From NCBI GenBank assembly GCA_001899635.1, contig MKVQ01000014.1, positions 252,266-316,265 of the forward strand: 64,000 bases of DNA, given 5' to 3'. Positions within the stretch are counted from its first letter, which is position 1, and each line of letters starts with the position of its first letter. Below the pieces are notes generated by a model, which saw nothing but the letters and a program-made list of their open reading frames with translations, was not told where the DNA came from and did not search any database. This stretch comes from Myxococcales bacterium 68-20. GTDB taxonomy: Bacteria > Myxococcota_A > Polyangia > Polyangiales > Polyangiaceae. Shown here one piece after another: positions 1 to 7,686 of the stretch. A program made the translations under genes and the position numbers.

Positions 1-1
1 C

Positions 2-592
2 GCCGGCGACGAGATGGGGAAGACGCAGGGCGGCAACAACAACGCCTTCGTCCAAGACAACCGGATCTCGTGGCTCGACTGGGAGCTCGATCCCGAGCGC
101 GAGAAGCTCCTCGCGTTCAGCCGCGAGGTCGTCGCGTTCCGCCGCCGTCACCCCGTCTTTCGCCGACCGCGGTTCCTTCGCGGCGAGCGCGTCGCTGGGA
201 GCGAGCTACCCGACATCGCCTGGTTCCGCCCGGACGGCCGCGAGATGGTGCCGTCGGACTGGCTGCACCCGCACCGCGCGGCGCTGGCGCTCTTCCTCGC
301 AGGTGACGCGCTCGACTGGCGCAACTCGGCCGGAGACGCGCTCGTGGACGACACGTTCCTCGTGCTCCTGAACGGATCCCACGACGACATCCCGTTCACG
401 CTCCCGGGCTCGGAGTGGGGGAGCCGTTGGGCGCTACGGATCGACACGGCTCAGGATGCGATGAGCTCCGGCGACTCCGTCGACGCCGCTGCGCGTGTCC
501 CCGTCCTCGCCCACAGCGTTCTCATCTACAAGCGCGTCACCCCCGGCCGCGGCTCGTGGCGCCTGACGCGGTCGACGCGCGGCGGGTTCTAA
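2..592 (+). CDS. glgX: Glycogen debranching enzyme GlgX, C-terminal part (5' end outside window)
   Basis: The reading frame is open from the window edge (codon at position 2) to a TAA at 590-592, so this is the last ~196 residues of a larger protein. The segment GDEMGKTQGGNNNAFVQDN followed by ISWLDW is the hallmark of GlgX/TreX isoamylase-type debranching enzymes (GH13), just after the last catalytic regions. The rest (LLAFSREVVAFRRRHPVFRR, then a beta-sandwich with LVLLNGS) fits the family's C-terminal domain. The enzyme hydrolyses alpha-1,6 branches of glycogen in the cytoplasm. The catalytic residues lie upstream of the window and cannot be checked. The identity of the visible part is confident. 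Confidence 0.93.
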   Translation, partial: AGDEMGKTQGGNNNAFVQDNRISWLDWELDPEREKLLAFSREVVAFRRRHPVFRRPRFLRGERVAGSELPDIAWFRPDGREMVPSDWLHPHRAALALFLAGDALDWRNSAGDALVDDTFLVLLNGSHDDIPFTLPGSEWGSRWALRIDTAQDAMSSGDSVDAAARVPVLAHSVLIYKRVTPGRGSWRLTRSTRGGF

Positions 593-641
593 AGGCTGTC
601 GCGTCGATCGACGCAAGCCCGCCGCGCGCCTCCGTCGTACG

Positions 642-920
642 TCACTTCTTCGGACACGCCGCGAGGCACTCTGCCTTGCGCGCCGCGCAGGCCGCCTCGG
701 TCGTGGTCTTCGCCTCGGCGAGATCGTGGCACTCCTTCGCGAGCCCGCCCGCGTCCTCGTGCGGATCGCAGGCCTCGTCGATCGCGTCGCACGAGGGGCG
801 CCCCTCCTGAGCGGTCACGGTCTCGGTCGACGCGGGCGTGTTCGACGCCGGAGGCGGCGATCCCGCGCACGCAGCGGCGAGGAACGCGAGGGAAGAGGCA
901 GCGAGGAGGAGGTGTTTCAT
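642..920 (-). CDS. Small Cys-containing lipoprotein, function unknown
   Basis: The protein has 92 residues. The start is taken at the ATG at 918-920 because it opens a clean lipoprotein signal (MKHLLLAASSLAFLAAAC, lipobox LAAAC). A longer ORF reaches 1007, but its extra 29 residues would bury the signal. The mature part has a short Pro/Thr-rich linker and then four regularly spaced cysteines (SCDAIDEACD, KECHD, AACAARKAECLAAC), suggesting a small disulfide-bonded domain outside the cytoplasm. It converges with glgX. No family is recognised. Confidence 0.7.
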   Translation of the reverse strand: MKHLLLAASSLAFLAAACAGSPPPASNTPASTETVTAQEGRPSCDAIDEACDPHEDAGGLAKECHDLAEAKTTTEAACAARKAECLAACPKK

Positions 921-1076
921 CGGGCGGACAGTAATGAAGGTGATTGTCATCTTCAATGGGCGAAACAATTCGAAGCGTGACGTCGGCGGCTCGACCGAGG
1001 GCCGCAAGGCGTCATGTTCGTGCGCGAGCTGCTCTCGGCTCGACCGGCGTCGTGAAGACCCGTCGATGCTGCCGGG

Positions 1077-2417
1077 TCACTCGGCGGCGCGCGTGAGGAC
1101 GCGGATGCCGACGTCGGCGTTGTCCACGGTGACGCGGCCCGCGAGCGGCTTCGTCATCGGACCGAGCGCGTTCGGGAGGTTCGCGAAGGAGACGTCGACC
1201 TCGTCGCCGCTGGCCGGGGCGTAGTACCCGCCGACTTCCTGGGTGATGTTCCCGACGGTACCGCCCCACGTCGTTCCGTGGCTCGCCTTCGGGCAGCTCG
1301 CGGCGCGGCAGGTCGTGGTCGCGAGCTTGTAGGTCGTCTTGAAGAGGCCGTTCTCGACCGCCGTCGAGGTGCTGAGCACCTTCGCGCGCGCGTGGCCGAG
1401 CGCGCGCATCGCGTTCGTCGTGGTCGGCTGAGCGGCGCGAGCGGACGAGAGGTTCGGGACGAATGCGATCGTCGCGGCGGCCGCGGCGAGGACGAAGCCG
1501 AGCCGGGCTCGGCGATCGCTCCGTGCGCGGAGCACGAGGAAGAGGAGGAGGCCGAACGTCGCGACCATCGCCGCGTGCGAGGCAGTGCTCGAGGGCTTCT
1601 TCGGCGCGACCGTGGCGCTGCCGCAGCCGTTGCCGCGAGCCTCCAGCTTGGCGCTGTAGAGCTCCGCGAGCCCCGCGATGTCGTCCGAGCCCGGCGTGCG
1701 GATCGACGCGTCGTTCGGCGCCGAGAAGCGATACATGAGCGCGTCCTTGCGGCCCATCTCGTCGTTCATGCCGAGCGAATGACCAAGCTCGTGCGCGATG
1801 ACGTGGTGAAGGTCGTAGATGTGCTCGCGCGACCGATCGCCGTCGACCTCGCCGTCGTGCGTGATGGTGTCGGTGTTCGACGGGTGCGTCGCGGTCGGGC
1901 TCTCCACCCGAGCGAGGTCGACGGAGCTCGCGGTCTCGAGCACCTTGAACGCGTAGTTGCCGTTGAAGACGACGTCGGCGTCGAGGATCGCGCCGGAGAG
2001 GTTGTCGTAAGTGAGGACGGTGATCGCCAGCGCGCGACCGGCGGGGGCGTAGCCGCCCGTCATGTAGAAGATGCCGTTCTTCTGATCGAAGCCGGGCTTG
2101 GTTGGCGAGCTCTCGTCGGTCGGCACCGCCTCGAGGTCCGGCGCGCCGACCGTACCGCTCCACGAGTCCATCGCCCGCGCCGTCGCCTCGGCCGCCTGGG
2201 GTACCGCGCGCTCGACGGACGGGTCGATGGTGTACTTGACCGACCGCTCCTCCCAGTGAACCAGCTCACCGCGGGAGGTCTTCTTCACTTCGTAGGCCTC
2301 GGCATCCCCCGTGGCGCTCACGAAGAGCGCAGCGCCGGTCAGAGCAGCGAGGGCGGCTCGAACGATCGACCCGACTGCGCCGCTGCGAGTCGAGCTGAGG
2401 TTGCAAACACGCGCCAC
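1077..2417 (-). CDS. Secreted matrixin-like zinc metalloprotease with C-terminal membrane region
   Basis: The protein has 446 residues from a GTG start. An N-terminal signal peptide (about 20-42) is followed by a metzincin-type domain. The zinc motif is HELGHSLGMND at residues 209-219 and a Met-turn (ALMY, Met 228) follows closely. The third zinc-ligand position is Asp rather than the His usual in matrixins, as in snapalysin-type enzymes. After the protease come two hydrophobic segments (about 280-297 and 307-325) and a ~110-residue extracytoplasmic tail that I do not recognise. It is probably an envelope protease. The metzincin assignment is firm; the exact family and the role of the tail are not. 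Confidence 0.8.
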   Translation of the reverse strand: MARVCNLSSTRSGAVGSIVRAALAALTGAALFVSATGDAEAYEVKKTSRGELVHWEERSVKYTIDPSVERAVPQAAEATARAMDSWSGTVGAPDLEAVPTDESSPTKPGFDQKNGIFYMTGGYAPAGRALAITVLTYDNLSGAILDADVVFNGNYAFKVLETASSVDLARVESPTATHPSNTDTITHDGEVDGDRSREHIYDLHHVIAHELGHSLGMNDEMGRKDALMYRFSAPNDASIRTPGSDDIAGLAELYSAKLEARGNGCGSATVAPKKPSSTASHAAMVATFGLLLFLVLRARSDRRARLGFVLAAAAATIAFVPNLSSARAAQPTTTNAMRALGHARAKVLSTSTAVENGLFKTTYKLATTTCRAASCPKASHGTTWGGTVGNITQEVGGYYAPASGDEVDVSFANLPNALGPMTKPLAGRVTVDNADVGIRVLTRAAE

Positions 2418-2806
2418 ATAGCTGTGATACGGCAGCGCCGTTGTCTCATTCCGGTTTTCTCACCCAGAGCCGAAAATGAGTGTGAGGCTGTAACGCGAAG
2501 CCTCCACCAGCACCACGGCGGCCCCTGCCTCGCTACCATGCGTGCAGGTGTGAGTCACAAGCGCGTCTCAATGCCCGATGGTTTGGGTGCCGGACACGGA
2601 TTCATTGATGAAATCGGAGCTCCGGTCCCGACGAGCAACCGCGGGGCGCGTGCCTACGTTGTGCGCGATCTCCTGAAGTGTGCTGAGGTCGGCGTGCGTG
2701 CCCCAGGTATCCCGACCCCGCACGCGGGGCTGCCCCGCGTCGAGTACGCGGCGACATCTCCGGCCGATCCGGTGCCGTCGGTCGTCCGCGGGAAACGCCT
2801 CTCGGC
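2418..2806. other. Intergenic stretch without a convincing gene
   Basis: These 389 bases lie between the start of the matrixin gene and the stop of the response regulator, both on the minus strand. The part next to the protease start should hold its promoter and contains an A/T-richer dyad around 2449-2485 (CTCATT... / ...AATGAG). Near 2716-2742 there are short GC hairpins (CCCCG/CGGGG) that could end the two-component operon. A minus-strand ORF crosses this part in another frame but overlaps the regulator gene and resembles nothing. Confidence 0.5.
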
Positions 2807-4276
2807 TCAGTCCTTCGGGGCCGGGCCCGCGTTGCTCACGCGCTCCGGCGGTCCACCGAGCTTGTACCGCTCGAGCTTCCGATACAGCGTCGTGCGGTCG
2901 AAGCCGAGGACCTTGGCGGCCTGCGTCTTGTTCTGGCCGACGGCTTCCATCACGCGCTGGATGTAGCGCCGCTCGACCTCTTCCATGGTGACGAGGTCGG
3001 TCGGGTCTTCCGTTGCGACGACGACGAACGACGGCTTGTACTCGCGCACCTTCGGCGGGAGATCCTCGACCGTCAGCTCCTCGAAGCGCGCGAGCGCGAT
3101 CGCGCGCTCGATGCAGTTCTGGAGCTCGCGCACGTTGCCCGGCCACGAATACGAGAGCAGCCGCTCGGCGACCGCGGAGGACAGACCGGTGACCTTCTTG
3201 CCCATCGGCTCGGCGAGCTTCGTGATGAAGTACTGCGCGAGAAGGAGGACGTCGCTGCCACGCGCGCGGAGGGGCGGCAGGTCCACGTGGACGACGTTGA
3301 TCCGGTAGTAGAGATCTTCGCGGAAGCGCCCGCTCTCGACGAGAGACTCGAGATCACGGTTCGTCGCGGTCACGAGACGCGCATCGAACGGCATCTCCGT
3401 CGTCCCGCCGACAGGGCGCACCGACCGCTCCTCGAGCGCACGAAGGAGCTTCGCTTGCATGCCCGGCGGCATCTCGCCGATCTCGTCGAGGAAGAGTGTG
3501 CCGCCGCTGGCCTCGACGAAGAGGCCGCGCTTGGTCGCCTTCGCGTCGGTGAACGCTCCCTTCACGTGCCCGAAGAGCTCGCTCTCGAGCAGCGCCTCCG
3601 GGAGCGCCGCGCAGTTGATCGCGATGAAGGGGCCGTTCGCGCGCTTGCTTCGCTTGTGGAGGTCGCGAGCGACGAGCTCCTTGCCCGAGCCGCTCTCTCC
3701 CGTGACGAGGACGGTGGCGTCGGTCTCGGCGACGCGCGCGATGACCTCGTGCACCTTGCGGATCGCCGGGCCGTCGCCGACGAAGTCCGCGCTCGGCTTC
3801 GAGCGCGCGACCTCGGCGCGGAGCCGCTTCACCTCGTCGCGGAGGCGCTTGTTCTGCGTGGCACGCTCGACCGCGACGACGAGCTGGTCGATGTCGAAGG
3901 GCTTCGTGATGAAGTCGTAGGCGCCGGCGCGGAGCGTCGCGATCGCGGTCTCGAGCGAGCCGAACGCGGTGATCACGATGACCGGGAGATCGGCGCGGTT
4001 CTTCGCGACGCGATCGGTGAGCTCGACGCCGCTCATCCCGCGCATGTTCAGGTCGGTCACCACGACGTCGAAGTCTTCCCGCTCGAGGAGCTCCCACGCG
4101 GCGTCCGCGCTGTTCCGCTGCACCGCTCGATAGCCACGGCGAGTCAGGGCTTGCTCGACGACCGACGCCATCTCGGGCTCGTCATCGACGATCAGGACGC
4201 GTTGCCGTGCTTCGGGGACAGGAGCGGACGACGACATGGGGCGCAGCTTACTAGACATTCTCCAAGATGCCTGCAT
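2807..4276 (-). CDS. Sigma-54-dependent response regulator, NtrC family
   Basis: The protein has 489 residues in the classic order: receiver domain (about 26-140, phospho-acceptor Asp 75 in VVVTDLNMRG), AAA+ sigma-54 activator domain (Walker A GESGSGK at 193-199, Walker B GTLFLDEIGEMP at 259-270), and a C-terminal Fis-type helix-turn-helix (NKTQAAKVLGFDRTTLYRKL). The sigma-54 contact loop reads GAFTDA (240-245), an accepted variant of GAFTGA. The start at 4276 lies 6 bases past the kinase stop, with GGAGG inside the last kinase codons as ribosome-binding site; an ATG at 4237 is an alternative. It is transcribed with the kinase and should activate sigma-54 promoters once phosphorylated. Confidence 0.93.
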   Translation of the reverse strand: MQASWRMSSKLRPMSSSAPVPEARQRVLIVDDEPEMASVVEQALTRRGYRAVQRNSADAAWELLEREDFDVVVTDLNMRGMSGVELTDRVAKNRADLPVIVITAFGSLETAIATLRAGAYDFITKPFDIDQLVVAVERATQNKRLRDEVKRLRAEVARSKPSADFVGDGPAIRKVHEVIARVAETDATVLVTGESGSGKELVARDLHKRSKRANGPFIAINCAALPEALLESELFGHVKGAFTDAKATKRGLFVEASGGTLFLDEIGEMPPGMQAKLLRALEERSVRPVGGTTEMPFDARLVTATNRDLESLVESGRFREDLYYRINVVHVDLPPLRARGSDVLLLAQYFITKLAEPMGKKVTGLSSAVAERLLSYSWPGNVRELQNCIERAIALARFEELTVEDLPPKVREYKPSFVVVATEDPTDLVTMEEVERRYIQRVMEAVGQNKTQAAKVLGFDRTTLYRKLERYKLGGPPERVSNAGPAPKD

Positions 4277-4282
4277 CCACGA

Positions 4283-5734
4283 TCAGGCCTCCACCGGCAG
4301 ATAGAGCTGGAAGCGCGTTCCCACTCCGACCGTGCTCTCGGCCGTCATCCACCCGCCGTGGTCCTCGACGATTCCATGGGTGACGCTCAGGCCGAGGCCG
4401 GTGCCTATTCCGACGCCCTTGGTGGTGAAGAACGGCTCGAAGATCCGCTCGAGGTTCTCCGGCGAGATGCCCGTGCCGGTGTCCGCGACCTCGACGATGG
4501 CGCAGCGTCGGATGAGCTCAGGAGCCCGCTCCGGAGCGGCGTCGTCCTCGCGCACCTTGATCAGCAGTTGGCCGCCGTCCGGCATCGCGTGGATCCCGTT
4601 GATGACGAGGTTCGTGATCGCCTGCTCGATCTGGGTGACGTCGATCCTCAACTTCACCCGTCCTTCGAGAGCGACCTTCACGTCGACGCGTGACTTCTTC
4701 GCGAGCGCGGAGAGCAGCTGCGAGGTCCGCTCTGCGAGCTCGCCGAGGTCCGCCTCCGCGCGCTTCGGCGTACGGCGTCGAGCGAAGTCGAGGAGCTGAC
4801 GGACGATCTTCGTCACGCGCTCCGTCTGGGACACGATGATCTTCGCGTTCTCGGGGGCCTCTGTCGCGTCGACCTCGCCCGTCGCGATCATCTTCGCACG
4901 CATCGCGATCACGTTGAGCGGCGTACCGAGCTCGTGCGCGATGCCCGATGACAGCGTGCCGACGGTGCGAAGGCGGTCGGCGTGGCGTAGCTGCTCGAGG
5001 GCGGTCAGCCGCTTCGACGCCTCCTCCTCGGCGCGCGTCCGTGCCGCCATCAGCGCGTCGCACATCGCGTTCTGCTCTTCGATCAGCGCCGCAACCTCGT
5101 CGGAGCCCGTCACCGGCAGCTTGTAGGCGAGCTCGCCCTTGCCGATGCGGCGCGCCTGCTCTGCGACCCGCGCGAGCGGCCGTGAGACGATCCATGACGT
5201 CAGGACGAGGGCGACGGTCGCTGCGAACGCGGCGACGATCGTCGACATGAGGAGCTGCTCGCGGACTTCGGACCAGAAGACCTGCGACTCCTTGATCAGC
5301 GGACGCGAGAACTCCAGCGCCGCAGGGCGCATCCCGGGCCGGAGGAGGGGGACGTAGGCGTAGACGTGCCGCTTGCCGTCGGATGTCACTCCGACCCACG
5401 TCCGCTGCTCGCCTCGGAGGAGGGAGGGGATGACCGAGACACCGCCGCGCGGTGAGAACGAGTGGTTGTTGTCGACGTCGAGCCAGGTCCAGCGCACGTC
5501 GATGGCGTCGTCGCGGTCGTGTACGGCGACGAGCTCGAGCGCTCGAGCTTCGCCATCGCGCTCCCAGACGGCGAGGATGGACGTGCTCAGGGTCCGCCCG
5601 AGGCTGGCGAGGTCTTCCGCCACCGTCGTCTCGAGCTGGTCGACCTCGCGGCTCGCGGCGACCGACGAATAGACCACGACGCTGAGAAGCCCGCTCGCGA
5701 CGAACGCGAGCGCAAATTTCGTCGCGACTTTCAT
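4283..5734 (-). CDS. Membrane-bound sensor histidine kinase
   Basis: The protein has 483 residues. A first transmembrane helix (about 6-26) and a second (about 161-181) enclose a ~130-residue extracytoplasmic sensor region. Then come a HAMP domain (about 182-235), a HisKA domain with the phospho-histidine H267 in SSGIAHELGTPLN, and a HATPase_c domain with visible N, G1 and G2 boxes (NLVINGIHAMPDGG, DTGTGIS, GIGTGLGLSVTHGI). It lies 6 bp upstream of the NtrC-type regulator, its obvious partner. The sensed signal cannot be told from the sequence. The 5' end faces a divergent sigma-54-type promoter region. Confidence 0.93.
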   Translation of the reverse strand: MKVATKFALAFVASGLLSVVVYSSVAASREVDQLETTVAEDLASLGRTLSTSILAVWERDGEARALELVAVHDRDDAIDVRWTWLDVDNNHSFSPRGGVSVIPSLLRGEQRTWVGVTSDGKRHVYAYVPLLRPGMRPAALEFSRPLIKESQVFWSEVREQLLMSTIVAAFAATVALVLTSWIVSRPLARVAEQARRIGKGELAYKLPVTGSDEVAALIEEQNAMCDALMAARTRAEEEASKRLTALEQLRHADRLRTVGTLSSGIAHELGTPLNVIAMRAKMIATGEVDATEAPENAKIIVSQTERVTKIVRQLLDFARRRTPKRAEADLGELAERTSQLLSALAKKSRVDVKVALEGRVKLRIDVTQIEQAITNLVINGIHAMPDGGQLLIKVREDDAAPERAPELIRRCAIVEVADTGTGISPENLERIFEPFFTTKGVGIGTGLGLSVTHGIVEDHGGWMTAESTVGVGTRFQLYLPVEA

Positions 5735-5792
5735 GTGGATAACCTAGCGGAGAGGCGGACCCCATGCCTCATACCGCAAGGCTCTAGCATGC

Positions 5793-5812
5793 GGCAAATG
5801 TGCACTTTTGCC
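5793..5812. promoter_or_regulatory. Dyad-symmetric candidate enhancer (activator) site
   Basis: Perfect 6-bp arms GGCAAA (5793-5798) and TTTGCC (5807-5812) are separated by 8 bases, giving a 20-bp dyad of the size bound by NtrC-type dimers. It sits about 90 bp upstream of the sigma-54-like element at 5900-5915. A second shorter dyad (CCGCA at 5774-5778 / TGCGG at 5790-5794) partly overlaps it. The spacing fits an upstream activator sequence; that the neighbouring regulator binds here is an inference. Confidence 0.45.
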
Positions 5813-5899
5813 CCAATCGGGTGCGGCGCCGGTGAATTCGGTCACAGCGCGTGGACTGACCCGATCCGTGATCTCGCGACGTTCTGCTGCATGCATGGA

Positions 5900-5915
5900 T
5901 GGCACGTGAGGTGCT
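5900..5915 (+). promoter_or_regulatory. Sigma-54 (-24/-12) type promoter
   Basis: The 16 bases TGGCACGTGAGGTGCT match the sigma-54 consensus TGGCACG-N4-TTGCW, with all seven bases of the -24 block and four of five in the -12 block. The invariant GG and GC pairs are 12 bases apart as required. The expected transcript start is near 5926-5928, about 55 bases upstream of the GTG at 5982. The element points at the RegA-like gene, next to a divergent gene for a sigma-54 activator. Confidence 0.6.
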
Positions 5916-5981
5916 CGACGCCCGGCACACCTCGCAGGCGAGACACTGCTCGGCTGCGAAGGGGAAAGGGTGCGATTCATC

Positions 5982-6692
5982 GTGAACGTCGCAAGCGCGA
6001 TTCCTACGGCACGTTTCAGTGCACTTCTCGTGGAGGGCGACAAGCCTCTCGGTCTCGAAAGCAGTCTCCGCGAAGAGGGGTGTTCTGTTCGTCGCGCAAC
6101 GTCACGGGCGGCAGCGCTCGAAGCGCTGTCTGGTACGGACATCATCGTGATCGCGGCGCCGTCCCTTTCGGATGACGACGTCCTCGATATCGTCGGCAAG
6201 GCGAACGGCACCTCGGTGCTGGTCGTCGCAGGCAGCAATGATCTGGCCGTCAAGGCCGCGCGGCTCGGCGCCGCCGTCGTCGTGGGCGGTGCGATCGAGC
6301 TCGCGAGTGCTCAGATCAAGCAGCTCCTCTCGGTCGTGGACCTGAAGCGCAAGGTGGCGCGGCACTCGATGCCGGTCTCCTCGCTCTCGTCCCCGACGAG
6401 CGGTGTGGTGCAGCGTCGCTCTGCGCCGCTCCCGAAGGAGGCCACTCCGGACGCGCTCGACGCGCTCGTGGAGGCCGCCGAGGGACTCGTCCCGATGCAC
6501 AAGTTCCAGCGCGTCTACGTCGACTACGCTCTCCGTCGCTTCGGCGGGAACAAGGTCCACACGGCGGCGGCACTTGGCATCGATCGCCGCACGATCCAGC
6601 GCTGGGCTCGTGCCCGCGCGGAGCAGCGCCCCCAGACCACGCCGACGACGACGAACTCGTCTTCGACGACGTCCTCGTCCTCCTCCTCCTGA
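5982..6692 (+). CDS. Atypical RegA/PrrA-like regulator: degenerate receiver plus Fis-type HTH
   Basis: The protein has ~236 residues. The GTG at 5982 is preferred because GGGGAAAGG lies 12 bases upstream; a GTG at 5970 is in frame but touches that site. Residues about 10-115 have the alternating strands and helices of a receiver domain, but where the phospho-acceptor Asp is expected the sequence reads DIIVIAAPSLSD, so phosphorylation is unlikely. The C-terminal part (YALRRFGGNKVHTAAALGID, then RRTIQRW) is a Fis-like HTH close to RegA/PrrA/ActR. The end is a low-complexity Thr/Ser tail. It is probably a DNA-binding regulator controlled by abundance rather than phosphorylation, made from the sigma-54 promoter upstream. 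Confidence 0.75.
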   Translation: MNVASAIPTARFSALLVEGDKPLGLESSLREEGCSVRRATSRAAALEALSGTDIIVIAAPSLSDDDVLDIVGKANGTSVLVVAGSNDLAVKAARLGAAVVVGGAIELASAQIKQLLSVVDLKRKVARHSMPVSSLSSPTSGVVQRRSAPLPKEATPDALDALVEAAEGLVPMHKFQRVYVDYALRRFGGNKVHTAAALGIDRRTIQRWARARAEQRPQTTPTTTNSSSTTSSSSSS

Positions 6693-6749
6693 GCGGCGTC
6701 GAACGCTGATTTCCCGAGCCTCCATCGACAGCGGTGCAGCCTCGGATGA

Positions 6750-6798
6750 GAGCGCCCGCGCGAGCACCCCCCTGCTCGCGTCGGGCGCTCGAGCTTTT
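6750..6798 (+). terminator. Strong bidirectional hairpin terminator
   Basis: Arms GAGCGCCCG (6750-6758) and CGGGCGCTC (6782-6790) enclose inner arms GCGAGCA (6760-6766) and TGCTCGC (6773-6779), with a C6 loop and a TTTT run at 6795-6798. It lies between convergent genes and can serve both. Confidence 0.8.
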
Positions 6799-6806
6799 GT
6801 GCGGCG

Positions 6807-7661
6807 TCAGTCGGCCAGTTGGGCCTTGGGCGCCGCTGGGACGAGGCGCGGCGGCATCGAGCGGTATGCGGCGATCACGCGCCGCTCGGCACCGCTCTTG
6901 GTCCGCGCCTCCGCGAGCTTCAGGCTCGATCGCGACTTCACCGCCTGGCCGATCACGAGCTCGTCGGAGGTGACCTCGGGAGCGGCGAGGTGGATGTGGC
7001 CGCCCTTCGTCCCGGTGCGGACGAGGAAGAAGCCGCCGTTCGCCAGCGGCTTCGCGATGTCGCCGCGAAGAAGGATCCACGTGCGTCCGTCGACCGTCCG
7101 CGTCGCGCTCGGATCGACGGCGAGATCGAATGCATCTGGCGATTCGGGAGAGCCGTCCATGACCGACACCTTCACCGCGCTGTCGTCGGTGGGGATGTCG
7201 ACGGGGTTTCCGGCGACGTCGCTCTTCGACGCCCAGATCTTCGCGTGGAACGGGCCCTTGCCGCCGATGAAGCTCGTGAGAAGCACGACGGCCTGGGACT
7301 TCTTGTCGGTCGCCTTGTCGGGGCGGACGAGCGCGACCGCGCCGCCGAAGCCCGCGGGGGAGCGGCTGTCGAGCGTCGCGGCGAGCTCGAACTCCCGGGA
7401 GCTGCCCTCGTACAGGGCGATGAACGAGCCGTAGCCCGGCTGCTGACGACCGACGAGCGAGAAGCCCGGATCGGCGAGCAGGTTCACGGGCGACGTCGAC
7501 ATCACGGTGCCGTCGACGAGCTTGCGGCCCGGCGGAGGCTCCGGGGGCGTGGGCTCGGCAGGCGGCGGCGCTTCGGGGTTCTTGTCCGCTTCGGATACGC
7601 CGCAGCCGGCGGCGAAGGTGAGGGCGGCGACGGCGGCGGCGGTGATGAGCGAGAGCTTCAT
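6807..7661 (-). CDS. Lipoprotein, function unknown
   Basis: The protein has 284 residues. A lipoprotein signal (MKLSLITAAAVAALTFAAGC) is followed by a Pro/Glu-rich linker and then a ~230-residue domain of alternating beta segments, possibly a beta-sandwich (WILLRGDIAKPLANGG, GGHIHLAAPEV). A clear ribosome-binding site (GGAAGAAGGA) precedes the ATG. It is 25 bp downstream of the S41-like gene and probably co-transcribed with it. The family is not recognised. Confidence 0.7.
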   Translation of the reverse strand: MKLSLITAAAVAALTFAAGCGVSEADKNPEAPPPAEPTPPEPPPGRKLVDGTVMSTSPVNLLADPGFSLVGRQQPGYGSFIALYEGSSREFELAATLDSRSPAGFGGAVALVRPDKATDKKSQAVVLLTSFIGGKGPFHAKIWASKSDVAGNPVDIPTDDSAVKVSVMDGSPESPDAFDLAVDPSATRTVDGRTWILLRGDIAKPLANGGFFLVRTGTKGGHIHLAAPEVTSDELVIGQAVKSRSSLKLAEARTKSGAERRVIAAYRSMPPRLVPAAPKAQLAD

Positions 7662-7686
7662 GCTGGTTCCTTCTTCCTGCCGTTCG

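Noticed and set aside
593-641. Palindrome GCGTCGATCGACGC as a site
   Set aside because: Short, GC-rich, and between convergent stops. Such palindromes are common by chance here; it may help termination but cannot be supported further.
2568-3146. Minus-strand 192-residue ORF next to the response regulator
   Set aside because: Most of it overlaps the regulator gene in another frame; the unique part has no match or start signal.
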